Assembly (NCBI GenBank): GCA_910584835.1
Contig: CAJUEG010000017.1
Span: 1 to 38,506, forward strand
Length of the DNA: 38,506 bases
Direction: 5' to 3'
Source of the DNA: an uncultured Oscillospiraceae bacterium
GTDB taxonomy: Bacteria; Bacillota; Clostridia; Oscillospirales; Oscillospiraceae
The notes under the pieces are model-generated. The model did no database searches, was not told the DNA's origin, and saw nothing but the letters and a program-made list of their open reading frames with translations. The translations under genes and the position numbers were made by a program. Of this stretch, positions 16,633 through 24,334 are shown piece by piece; position 1 is the stretch's first letter, and each line of letters begins with the position of its first letter.

Positions 16633-16830
16633 ATGGCTCAGATTACAAAGGATACCATCATCGGTGATATTCTGGACATCGCGCCCGACACCGCCCCGAT
16701 CTTTTTCTCCATTGGCATGCATTGCCTGGGCTGCCCGTCCTCCCGTGGTGAGACTGTGGAGCAGGCCTGCATGGTTCACGGCGTAGATGTTGATGCTCTG
16801 CTGGACAAGCTGAACGCCACCATTGCCTGA
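16633..16830 (+). CDS. DUF1858 domain protein
   Basis: Encodes 65 residues, one complete DUF1858 domain: ITKDTIIGDILDIAPDTAPIF, then GMHCLGCPSSRGETVEQAC and a short helix. The CLGC cysteines and the GETVEQA segment define the family, found alone or fused to hybrid-cluster and other redox proteins; a redox or iron-sulfur related role is only suspected. It has its own promoter, AAGGAGG 10 bases upstream of the ATG, and a strong terminator 10 bases after the stop, so it is a single-gene unit. Confidence 0.85.
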   Translation: MAQITKDTIIGDILDIAPDTAPIFFSIGMHCLGCPSSRGETVEQACMVHGVDVDALLDKLNATIA

Positions 16831-16840
16831 CTAAAACGTT

Positions 16841-16872
16841 GGAAAAGAGCGGGGTTCCGCTCTTTTCCTTTT
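16841..16872 (+). terminator. Intrinsic terminator after the DUF1858 gene
   Basis: Arms 16841-16852 and 16857-16868 (GGAAAAGAGCGG and its complement) pair perfectly with a GGTT loop and are followed by TTTTA. It also separates the DUF1858 gene from the trmK-nif3 gene. Confidence 0.88.
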
Positions 16873-16898
16873 ATCTCCAGAAAGACAGGGGAGAATAT

Positions 16899-18368
16899 AT
16901 GGAACTGACGCCAAGACTCCATGCAATTGCCATGCAGGTCCCGCAGGGGACAAGGCTGGCCGATGTGGGAACCGATCATGGTTACCTGCCGGTCTGGCTG
17001 CTATTGCATGGACGTATTGAGAAGGCAATCGCAGCCGATTTGCGTGAGGGTCCTCTGAACCGTGCCCGAGAGACAGCCCGGCGATACGGTCAGGCCGAAA
17101 ACATTTCCTTCCGGCTGTGCAACGGACTGGAGGATATTGCTGCAGACGAGGTTGATACGGTGGCCATAGCCGGCATGGGCGGGGAAACAATTGCCGCGAT
17201 TTTGGAGGCAGCGCCTTGGAGCCGGCAGGGCAAGCTGCTGTTTTTGCAGCCCATGACCGGTATGCCCCAGCTTCGCCAGTGGCTTCAAAGCCGCGGCTAT
17301 GTGATTTTGGAGGAGCGGCTTGCCCGAGAAGGCAAAAGACTTTATAGCATTTGGACTGTGAGGGGCGGGACCATGCTGCCGCTGTCCCCGGCAGAGCTTT
17401 GGGCGGGGATAAATAAGCCTGGTCCGTTTCGCCTGGATTATTTGTCCTTGGCAGAAGAGAAGGCGCATAAGGTCCTCGACGGACTTCGGGCTGCCCGAGA
17501 ACCGGATCAAGCAGTCGCCGCGGAGCTCGAGAATGTGTTGATTGGATTGCAGAAAATGAAAAAGGAGCTGACCTCAATGACTAATGTGGGCGAGGTATTC
17601 GCATTTTTACAGGAAAAAGCCCCATTTGAACTTCAGGAGGGGTTTGACAACGCCGGCTTTTTGGTTGGCCGGGAGGGAACCGCTGTCAGCAAAATCCTAG
17701 TGGCGTTAGACATCACTGAGGAAGTCGTCCAAGAGGCAGCAGAGCAGGGGGCCCAGCTCATCGTGGCACACCATCCGGTGATTTTTGGCGGCGTTAAATC
17801 TGTGACGGATCAAACGGTCACCGGGCGCATCCTGCTGTTTCTTGCCGAAAACAGAATCGCCGCTATCTGTGCCCACACCAACCTGGACGCGGTGGAAGGC
17901 GGCGTCAACGATGTTCTGGCCCTGCGGCTGGGGCTTACCGGCATCGGGCAGTTGAAACAGATTGGAGTAGACGGACTGGGAAGGCCATACGGCATTGGCC
18001 GGGTAGGCTTGGTTTCGGAGCAGTCCCTGTACGACTTCTCAATGGCGGCAAAGCGCCTTTTGGGCGCCAACGGCATTCGGTTGGTGGACGGAGGAAAGCC
18101 TGTCCATATGGTGGCGGTGGGGGGCGGCGCCTGCGCCGAGCTCATGGCCGACGCCATTGCCCAAGGCTGCGATACTTTTGTCACTTCCGATGTTAAGTAC
18201 CATCAATTCTTGGAGGCGCGCGCACTGGGGCTCAATCTGGTGGATGCGGGGCATTTCCCCACAGAAAACGTGGTCTGTTCCGTACTCCGGGACTGGCTGG
18301 CCCAGCGGTTCCCACAGGTGTCCGTGTCGGTGTCACAGCGGCACACAGAGGTATTTTCTTATCTGTAA
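16899..18368 (+). CDS. TrmK-Nif3 fusion: tRNA m1A22 methyltransferase plus Nif3-like dinuclear metal protein
   Basis: Encodes 489 residues in one uninterrupted frame. Residues 1 to about 226 are TrmK, which methylates A22 of tRNA: SAM motif ADVGTDHGYLP (about 21-31), then IAGMGGETI and LQPMTGMPQLRQWL. Residues 227-489 are a Nif3/DUF34 protein with its metal ligands: AHHPVIFGG, HTNLDAVEGGVND, SDVKYHQF and DAGHFPTE. In Bacillus these are separate neighbours (yqfN, yqfO); here no stop lies between them. Residue 227 is an ATG (17577) with AAAGGAG 9 bases upstream, so a separate Nif3 of 263 residues could also be made by internal initiation. ATG 16899 has AGGGGAG 5 bases upstream. Confidence 0.9.
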   Translation: MELTPRLHAIAMQVPQGTRLADVGTDHGYLPVWLLLHGRIEKAIAADLREGPLNRARETARRYGQAENISFRLCNGLEDIAADEVDTVAIAGMGGETIAAILEAAPWSRQGKLLFLQPMTGMPQLRQWLQSRGYVILEERLAREGKRLYSIWTVRGGTMLPLSPAELWAGINKPGPFRLDYLSLAEEKAHKVLDGLRAAREPDQAVAAELENVLIGLQKMKKELTSMTNVGEVFAFLQEKAPFELQEGFDNAGFLVGREGTAVSKILVALDITEEVVQEAAEQGAQLIVAHHPVIFGGVKSVTDQTVTGRILLFLAENRIAAICAHTNLDAVEGGVNDVLALRLGLTGIGQLKQIGVDGLGRPYGIGRVGLVSEQSLYDFSMAAKRLLGANGIRLVDGGKPVHMVAVGGGACAELMADAIAQGCDTFVTSDVKYHQFLEARALGLNLVDAGHFPTENVVCSVLRDWLAQRFPQVSVSVSQRHTEVFSYL

Positions 18369-18423
18369 GTTCGTCATGAAGCAGTTTCCATCCTCATATG
18401 GTGGAGGGAAGGGGGACTGGCTC

Positions 18424-19116
18424 ATGAAACGTGATATTCTATTGTTGACGGCATGCCTGTGTGTGCTGGCGGGGATCAATTGGCTGGGTGGACGGCGGAT
18501 GGAATCCGTATCCGCCGACACGGGGCTGGACGGAAAACGGATACTGATCCTGGATGCCGGGCACGGCGGAGAGGATGGCGGAGCCAGCACTGCGGCAGGG
18601 GAGAAGGAGAGCGGCATCAATTTGGCCATTGTGCTCAAGACGCAGGCGCTGATGGTGTTTTTAGGGGAGGAGCCCCGTCTTACCCGGGACAGGGACGTAT
18701 CTCTGCACAGCGATGATGCGCAGACTATCCGGCAGAAAAAAGTATCCGACCTGAAAAATCGGGTTGCACTGGTGGAGAGTACTCCGAAGGCCCTGCTTAT
18801 TAGTGTGCACCAAAATCACTTTACAGATCCTAGATATCGCGGTTCTCAGGTGTTTTTTAACAGCGGAGATCAGAACCGCCGGTGGGGGGAGCGGGCTCAA
18901 GAAGTATTCCGGCAGGTACTGTCACCGGACAATACCCGAAAGGCCAAGCCCATGCCGGACGGCATTTACTTATTCGACCATATCAGCTGTCCGGCCATTC
19001 TGGTGGAATGCGGTTTTCTAAGCAATGGGGAAGAGGCGGCGCTGCTGTCCACCGGCGCTTATCAGAAAAAGGTGGCGGTAGCGCTGGCAGGGGCGTATTA
19101 TGCCCAGTTCGAATGA
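18424..19116 (+). CDS. cwlD: N-acetylmuramoyl-L-alanine amidase, CwlD-like
   Basis: Encodes about 230 residues: an N-terminal signal or anchor helix (DILLLTACLCVLAGINWL) followed by an Amidase_3 domain. Zinc and catalytic motifs are present: LDAGHGGEDGGAS (first His), the Glu in KESGINL, SVHQNHF (second ligand His) and VECGFLSNGEE near the end. Size and architecture fit CwlD, which removes peptides from spore cortex glycan so that muramic-delta-lactam can form. ATG 18424 is chosen over the in-frame ATG 18376 because a GGAGGGAAGGGGG run lies just before it. It follows trmK-nif3 and precedes radA. Confidence 0.85.
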   Translation: MKRDILLLTACLCVLAGINWLGGRRMESVSADTGLDGKRILILDAGHGGEDGGASTAAGEKESGINLAIVLKTQALMVFLGEEPRLTRDRDVSLHSDDAQTIRQKKVSDLKNRVALVESTPKALLISVHQNHFTDPRYRGSQVFFNSGDQNRRWGERAQEVFRQVLSPDNTRKAKPMPDGIYLFDHISCPAILVECGFLSNGEEAALLSTGAYQKKVAVALAGAYYAQFE

Positions 19117-19143
19117 TACCTGTTAATTGGAGGGGGAATCGAC

Positions 19144-20508
19144 ATGGCTAAGGCCAGGTCTTCGTTTTATTGTACAGAGTGCGGAAATGAAACGCTGAAA
19201 TGGCAGGGAAAGTGCCCTTCCTGTGGGGCATGGAACACCATTGTAGAACAGCCAATAAAGGACACTAAGAAAAAAGCGGCGGCCTCCCCATCTGCCGGCC
19301 TTGGCATGCGGCATCCCAGGCCCATGGCCGAGGTGGAAGCGGTGGATGAGCTGCGGTTCAATACCGGCATGAACGAGCTGGATCGGGTGCTGGGCGGCGG
19401 CGCGGTGAAGGGTTCGCTGGTGTTGGTGGGCGGTGCTCCGGGCATCGGAAAATCCACTCTGATGCTGCAGATCTGCGATAATTTGTGCCGATTCTATGAC
19501 GTACTATATGTATCTGGAGAGGAATCGGAGCGTCAGATCAAGCTCCGCGCCCAGCGGCTCGGTATTCGGGAGGAGGGAGTCTTTCTCTATTCGGAGACTA
19601 ATTTGGATGATATCATATCCGCCGTTCAGGAGAAGAAGCCGGATATCCTGATTGTGGACTCTATCCAGACTATTTATAATGGCGATTCCGGCTCCTCGCC
19701 GGGCAGCGTAGCCCAGGTGAAGGAGTGTACCATGGCACTGATGCACCTGGCAAAGGGTATGGGAGTTACGGTATTTGTGGTAGGCCACATTAACAAGGAG
19801 GGGTCCCTGGCCGGTCCCAAGGTGCTGGAGCACATGGTGGACTGTGTTCTTCATTTTGAGGGAGAGGAGCACAATTCTTATCGGATTTTGCGGGCGGCCA
19901 AAAATCGTTTTGGCGCCACCAATGAGATCGGCGTATTTGAAATGGGAGATCAGGGGCTGGCAGAGGTGCCAAATCCGTCGGAGGCGATGTTGTCCGGGCG
20001 GCCGGAAAACATGCCGGGTTCCTGCGTTACCTGTGTGATGGAGGGGGTTCGGCCGGTATTGGCGGAGGTGCAGGCGCTGCTGTCGCCTTCAGCCTATGGC
20101 AACTCCCGGCGTACCAGCAACGGGTTTGACTATAACCGGGCTATGATGATGCTGGCCGTGCTGGAAAAGCGAGGCGGGCTGGCACTCTCTAATTGTGATT
20201 TTTATGTCAATGTTATCGGCGGATTGATGCTGGATGAGCCTGCTGCAGACCTGGCCCTAATTGTGGCGCTGGCGTCCAGTTTTCGGGACAAGCCTGTGCC
20301 CTTTGACTTGGCTGCTATCGGGGAGGTGGGACTCACCGGGGAGCTGCGCTCGGTAAATACAATTAACCAACGGCTCAGCGAGGTACGGAGGCTGGGCTTT
20401 ACCAAGTGCCTGGTGCCGGCCAAAAGCAGTGGGAAGATTATTGCCCCTTCAGGACTAGGCCTGATCCGGGTGGGAAACATCCGAGAAGCTATCGCCGTGC
20501 TGGTTTGA
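19144..20508 (+). CDS. radA: DNA repair protein RadA
   Basis: Encodes 454 residues of RadA (Sms), the RecA-like helicase that extends recombination intermediates. In order: a C4 zinc finger (C10, C13, C24, C27), Walker A GGAPGIGKST (about 96-105), Walker B ILIVDSIQT, the RadA-specific KNRFG motif, and the C-terminal Lon-protease-like domain (VNVIGGLMLDEPAADLA, GEVGLTGELR). Length is normal. GGAGGGGG lies 7 bases before the ATG. The 3' end overlaps by 54 bases the tail of a small gene on the other strand. Confidence 0.96.
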   Translation: MAKARSSFYCTECGNETLKWQGKCPSCGAWNTIVEQPIKDTKKKAAASPSAGLGMRHPRPMAEVEAVDELRFNTGMNELDRVLGGGAVKGSLVLVGGAPGIGKSTLMLQICDNLCRFYDVLYVSGEESERQIKLRAQRLGIREEGVFLYSETNLDDIISAVQEKKPDILIVDSIQTIYNGDSGSSPGSVAQVKECTMALMHLAKGMGVTVFVVGHINKEGSLAGPKVLEHMVDCVLHFEGEEHNSYRILRAAKNRFGATNEIGVFEMGDQGLAEVPNPSEAMLSGRPENMPGSCVTCVMEGVRPVLAEVQALLSPSAYGNSRRTSNGFDYNRAMMMLAVLEKRGGLALSNCDFYVNVIGGLMLDEPAADLALIVALASSFRDKPVPFDLAAIGEVGLTGELRSVNTINQRLSEVRRLGFTKCLVPAKSSGKIIAPSGLGLIRVGNIREAIAVLV

Positions 20509-20634
20509 CAACCGGGGCGTAAAGTTGAGGCAGACGTCGTTGGGGACAGCTTGTCCCATAGCCCGGGCCTGAGCCAGCGTACACAGGCCTTCGTTTTGAA
20601 ACTTACAATTCTGTGTGCATGGGATAAAACTCAT
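20455..20634 (-). CDS. Small cysteine-cluster protein, overlapping the end of radA
   Basis: Encodes about 59 residues starting MSFIPCTQNCKFQNEGLC and continuing to a fourth cysteine in DVCLNF. This C-x3-C-x6/7-C...C pattern is that of a short Firmicutes family often mis-named 'hydroxymyristoyl-ACP dehydratase'; a metal-binding knuckle is likely, function unknown. ATG 20634 has AGGTGA 6 bases upstream; a GTG 9 bases earlier is possible. The last 18 codons run antisense to the end of radA, so the tail is probably unconserved. Confidence 0.65.
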   Translation of the reverse strand: MSFIPCTQNCKFQNEGLCTLAQARAMGQAVPNDVCLNFTPRLSNQHGDSFSDVSHPDQA

Positions 20635-20693
20635 GTTGATCACCTGAACGTATATTTCGAAGCAGAGCCACGCAGATCATTTGGGGAGGAGGT

Positions 20694-20742
20694 ATGGGCC
20701 AGCAGATATTCAACTCAACAAAATAAAAATTTTGTTGAGTTG
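20694..20742 (+). promoter_or_regulatory. Possible leader peptide ending in a palindromic hairpin
   Basis: GGGGAGGAGG is followed closely by ATG at 20694 and a 10-codon frame (MGQQIFNSTK, stop 20724-20726). Its last codons are inside a perfect inverted repeat: CAACTCAACAAAAT (20711-20724), AAAA, and the complement (20729-20742). The repeat is A/T-rich and has no T-run, so operator, recombinase-binding site or attenuator are all possible. The gap 20644-20890 holds nothing else I can support. Confidence 0.35.
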
Positions 20743-20890
20743 AGAGGAGGGCTTTAGGGGTAATCCGGCTTTTGTGCGGTATTGTGACCTTCTTGGTTTA
20801 GCAGCTTTTTTGAACCAGGCTCACCGATGCCGGTTTAGTTTGCCCAGGTGTCCATATGTTATGATAGAAACTGCTGGCCTCAATTTTATT

Positions 20891-21922
20891 ATGGTAGATT
20901 ACCGCTTAGAGGCGCCGCCCATCCTGCGGGACTTCCTGGCTTACCACGAAACCATTCAGGGCCACTCTAAAAAAACCGTAGACGAGTATTTCCTGGACTT
21001 GCGTACCTTTTTTCGTTACATCAAGCTTGAAAAAGGCCTCGTGCCGCGTGCCACGCCGTTGGATGAGATTTCTATCAACGATGTGGACTTGGCCCTGGTC
21101 AAGTCGGTGACGTTGACGGATATCTACGCCTTTCTCAGCTTCCTAAGCCGTGACCGGGTCAAAAATGCCAACGCTTCAAATTCTCGGCACGGTCTGGAGG
21201 TATCATCCAGGGCCAGAAAAGTTGCTGCAATTCGCTCTTTTTATAAATATCTCGTGTCTAAAACTAAGGTTTTGGATGAAAATCCCATCCAAGAGCTGGA
21301 TTCCCCCAAAATCCGGCAGACACTGCCGCGCTATTTGACCTTGGATGAGAGCATCCAGCTTTTGGAATCCATTGATGGGGAAAACGCGGAGCGGGATTTT
21401 TGTATTATTACCTTGTTTCTAAACTGCGGGATGCGAATTTCTGAGCTGGTAGGCTTGAACCTTTCCGACATCCGGGAAGACCGCATCCGAGTGCTGGGCA
21501 AGGGCAACAAGGAGCGGGTCATCTATCTCAACGCAGCCTGTCAGAGCGCCATTGAGGACTGGCTGGCGGTGCGCTCCCGCTCCGGTGCCGCAGATCCCGC
21601 CGCCCTGTTTATATCCCGGAAACACACCCGCCTCACCAAGGATGGGATCCACTACATGCTCAAGCAGCGATTTGCCGCCGCCGGGCTGGACAGCAGCAAA
21701 TACTCCGCCCACAAGCTGCGCCATACCGCCGCCACTCTGATGCTGCAAAACGGCGTGGATGTGCGCACCCTGCAAGAGGTGTTGGGCCATGAGCACCTGA
21801 ATACCACCCAAATCTATACCCACGTGAACAGCGATGCGCTGCGGAACGCGGCCCAGTCCAACCCTCTGGGGCAGGTCAAGGCAAAACCCCGCCGGGGACG
21901 GCCGAAAAAACAGGAGGAATGA
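20891..21922 (+). CDS. Tyrosine recombinase, XerC/XerD-like, with AT-hook tail
   Basis: Encodes about 343 residues. Residues 8-130 are a SAM-like core-binding domain; the catalytic domain carries CGMRISELVGL (first Arg), the lysine hairpin GKGNKERV, HKLRHTAATLM (His and second Arg) and GHEHLNTTQIYTH (His, nucleophile Tyr). The C-terminus ends in KPRRGRPKK, an AT-hook motif, which XerC/D normally lack. The frame is open from 20774; ATG 20891 is chosen because the protein then starts like other Xer proteins, but ATG 20861 (AGGTG upstream) is an alternative. Its end overlaps the metallo-hydrolase start by 4 bases. A second, plain XerD is at 32222, so this one could be XerC or a dedicated recombinase. 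Confidence 0.85.
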   Translation: MVDYRLEAPPILRDFLAYHETIQGHSKKTVDEYFLDLRTFFRYIKLEKGLVPRATPLDEISINDVDLALVKSVTLTDIYAFLSFLSRDRVKNANASNSRHGLEVSSRARKVAAIRSFYKYLVSKTKVLDENPIQELDSPKIRQTLPRYLTLDESIQLLESIDGENAERDFCIITLFLNCGMRISELVGLNLSDIREDRIRVLGKGNKERVIYLNAACQSAIEDWLAVRSRSGAADPAALFISRKHTRLTKDGIHYMLKQRFAAAGLDSSKYSAHKLRHTAATLMLQNGVDVRTLQEVLGHEHLNTTQIYTHVNSDALRNAAQSNPLGQVKAKPRRGRPKKQEE

Positions 21923-22566
21923 CTGTGCCGAATATTCTGAGAATCGCCTGTGGAAACGGGAACTGCTATTTGATTTCCCACGGCAAGGACGCGATTTTGG
22001 TGGATACTTGTCGTGAAAAATACCGGCAAAAGGTGCTGGATGCCTGCGGGCCGTTTGAAGTTCGTCTGCTGGTGCTCACCCATGGGCATATCAACCATAT
22101 GGAGAATGCAGCCTTTTTGTCGCAGGCCCTTCATATCCCGGTTGCCATGCACCGGGCAGACCTTGATCTGCTGGAGGATAATCTGAAGCAGTCCCTGTCT
22201 GCGCACAGCATGTTAGGAAAAATTGTACTGGCCGCTTCCATCAAGACCTTTCAGACGCTAAAACATGTTCCGGCAATCCTCCCGGCCGTATTTTTGGAAG
22301 ACGGAGATTCCTTGGACTCCTATGGCGTACCGGGTATCAAAATAGTGGGGCTGCCAGGCCACACAAATGGTTCCATCGGTTTAGATATCGCTGAACGGGA
22401 TCTGATTGTTGGCGACGCGCTGATGAATATGTTCTACCCCACCGTCTCCATGCTGTACCACAACAAGGCGGTTATGCTGGAAAGCGTGAGGAAAATTGAA
22501 GCGCTGGGCCCCAGGACCATCTGCTTTGGACATGGGAAACCTGTTCAAAATCGAAAATGGATGTAG
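21919..22566 (+). CDS. Metallo-beta-lactamase-fold hydrolase
   Basis: Encodes 215 residues of the MBL fold. Visible: NCYLISHGKDAILVDT (N-terminal strand pair), the metal motif THGHINHMENA (54-64), GLPGHTNGSIGL with the later histidine, VGDAL with the bridging aspartate, and FGHGKPV with the last histidine. In the usual HxHxDH the aspartate is here Asn (N59), which would weaken the second metal site. Its ATG overlaps the stop of the tyrosine recombinase gene (ATGA), so the two are translationally coupled. The substrate is unknown. Confidence 0.85.
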   Translation: MTVPNILRIACGNGNCYLISHGKDAILVDTCREKYRQKVLDACGPFEVRLLVLTHGHINHMENAAFLSQALHIPVAMHRADLDLLEDNLKQSLSAHSMLGKIVLAASIKTFQTLKHVPAILPAVFLEDGDSLDSYGVPGIKIVGLPGHTNGSIGLDIAERDLIVGDALMNMFYPTVSMLYHNKAVMLESVRKIEALGPRTICFGHGKPVQNRKWM

Positions 22567-22587
22567 TGACAAACAGCGCGGAAGAGC

Positions 22588-23148
22588 TTAATCCTCCGCG
22601 CCGTTTACCTGCAGCAGGCCCATGGCAGGTTCATCAGTCACCTTGAGCGCCCCAATAATGTGGAGAAAACGCCACTCCACCACATTCTGGTAGCTGTCCA
22701 GAGGCCGGTAATCCGCGTCATTGGAATGGGCGGCGATGAGAATATTGTCCGGCCTGGGTGTGGGCCCCACCGATACGATCACCGGCGTGTGGGCAAACAC
22801 TTCCCCGCTGGTCTCAAAGCGGAGCTGGACGAAGTCACCGGGGCGCAGGAAATTCATGTGCACCTGGATGCCCACCGGGCCGTCCGTGGGCTGGGCCCGG
22901 GTCATGAAGTCCCAGAAAAACTGCACCCCTGTCCAGGCCGGAGCCCGGTCTGTGGCGTCGATGTAGTACCAGCCGAATTCCGGGGTAAAGTTCATGATGC
23001 CGGTGCCGGCGTACAGGCACTGGGACGCAAAATTGGTGCAGTCGCCGCCGATCTCACTGAAATCATAAAAAGCCGGGTTCCGGGTGTAGGCCCATTTATG
23101 GGCGTAGGCCACCGCCGCCCGGCGGTTATATGGGAGCAGTTGAATCAC
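22588..23148 (-). CDS. Amidase-domain (Amidase_6) protein
   Basis: Encodes 186 residues. The opening YNRRAAVAYAHKWAYTRNPAFYDF and the GGDCTNFASQCL motif with the nucleophile cysteine are typical of the Amidase_6 putative amidase domain (papain-like fold) common in clostridia, often in cell-wall or spore proteins. A later DFVQLRF and HTPVIVS (catalytic His) and AHSND complete the domain. No signal peptide is visible. GTG 23148 has GGAGAGG 4 bases upstream. It converges with the metallo-hydrolase gene; a 7-bp stem (22576-22582 with 22595-22601) lies over its stop codon. Confidence 0.82.
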   Translation of the reverse strand: MIQLLPYNRRAAVAYAHKWAYTRNPAFYDFSEIGGDCTNFASQCLYAGTGIMNFTPEFGWYYIDATDRAPAWTGVQFFWDFMTRAQPTDGPVGIQVHMNFLRPGDFVQLRFETSGEVFAHTPVIVSVGPTPRPDNILIAAHSNDADYRPLDSYQNVVEWRFLHIIGALKVTDEPAMGLLQVNGAED

Positions 23149-23261
23149 GCTGCCTCTCCCCCTTTCCCATTATTTTACGCCCGCCGTCATTTTGTTGACA
23201 CATGCTGGAGAATTTTTCCCCTGTTTTGTGGGTTTTGCCTTTTGAAAAGCGGAGCTTTTGC

Positions 23262-23290
23262 TTGCATTTTTCAGTGGTGAATGTTAAAAT
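23262..23290 (+). promoter_or_regulatory. Sigma-A promoter of fba-pfp
   Basis: TTGCAT (23262-23267) and TAAAAT (23285-23290) with a 17-base spacer; expected start near 23297, 42 bases before the fba ATG. Confidence 0.7.
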
Positions 23291-23338
23291 CATAACGGAA
23301 ACCACCAAAATTTAATTTTGATAAGGAGTTGGACAATT

Positions 23339-24307
23339 ATGCCACTGGTTACCTCGACCGAAATGTTTAAGAAGGCCTACAACGGCGGCTATGCCGTAGG
23401 CGCGTTCAACGTCAACAACATGGAGATCGTCCAGGGGATTACCGAAGCCTGCCGCGAGGAGAAGGCCCCTGTCATCCTCCAGGTGTCCAAGGGCGCCCGG
23501 GCCTATGCCAACCACACCTACCTGGTGAAGCTGGTGGAGGCCGCCGTCATTGAGTGCCCCGAGATTCCCATCGTGCTCCACCTGGACCACGGCGACAGCT
23601 TTGAGACCTGCAAGAGCTGCATTGACGGCGGGTTCACCTCCGTCATGATCGACGCCTCCTCCAAGCCCTTTGAGGAGAATATTGAGATCACCAAGAAGGT
23701 GGTCCAGTATGCCCACGATCACGGCGTGGTCGTTGAGGCTGAGCTGGGCGCGCTGGCCGGCGTGGAGGACGAGGTCAACGTCTCTGCCGAGCAGTCCCAC
23801 TACACCCGCCCCGAAGAGGTGGAGGAGTTCGTGTCCAAGACCGGCTGCGACTCTCTGGCCATCGCCATCGGCACCAGCCACGGCGCGTACAAGTTCACCG
23901 CCGCCCAGTGTACCCGCAATGAAAAGGGCGAGCTGGTGCCCCCTCCCCTGCGCTTTGACATCCTGGACGAGGTGGTCAAGCGCCTGCCCGGCTTCCCCAT
24001 CGTGCTCCACGGCTCCTCCTCCGTGCCCCAGGAGTATGTCAAAATGGTCAACGCCAACGGCGGCAAGATGCCCGACGCGGTGGGTATCCCCGAGGAGCAG
24101 CTGCGCAAGGCCGCTGAGAGCGCCGTGTGCAAGATCAACATCGACTCCGATCTGCGCCTGGCCATGACCGGCACCGTCCGCAAGTTCTTCGCCGAGCACC
24201 CCGACAAGTTTGACCCCCGTGAGTACCTGAAGCCCGCCCGCGCCAACATCAAGGAGCTGGTGCGCCACAAGCTGGTGGACGTGCTGGGCTGCAACGGCAA
24301 GGCGTAA
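23339..24307 (+). CDS. fba: Class II fructose-bisphosphate aldolase
   Basis: Encodes 322 residues of the zinc-dependent class II aldolase that splits fructose 1,6-bisphosphate in glycolysis. Zinc and substrate motifs: HLDHGDSFE (His ligand), GGFTSVMIDASSKPFEENI, VEAELGALAGVED, the GTSHGAYKF segment with the next His ligand, and LHGSSSVPQE with the last one. ATG 23339 has AAGGAG 9 bases upstream. It is strongly GC-biased at third positions, as expected of a highly expressed gene. pfp starts 27 bases later with AAAGGAG, making a two-gene operon. Confidence 0.96.
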   Translation: MPLVTSTEMFKKAYNGGYAVGAFNVNNMEIVQGITEACREEKAPVILQVSKGARAYANHTYLVKLVEAAVIECPEIPIVLHLDHGDSFETCKSCIDGGFTSVMIDASSKPFEENIEITKKVVQYAHDHGVVVEAELGALAGVEDEVNVSAEQSHYTRPEEVEEFVSKTGCDSLAIAIGTSHGAYKFTAAQCTRNEKGELVPPPLRFDILDEVVKRLPGFPIVLHGSSSVPQEYVKMVNANGGKMPDAVGIPEEQLRKAAESAVCKINIDSDLRLAMTGTVRKFFAEHPDKFDPREYLKPARANIKELVRHKLVDVLGCNGKA

Positions 24308-24334
24308 GAAACACGAATAAAGGAGAAATTTGAC

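Noticed and set aside
23312..24268. 318-codon minus-strand frame opposite fba
   Set aside because: Antisense shadow of the aldolase gene; the same low-complexity translation.
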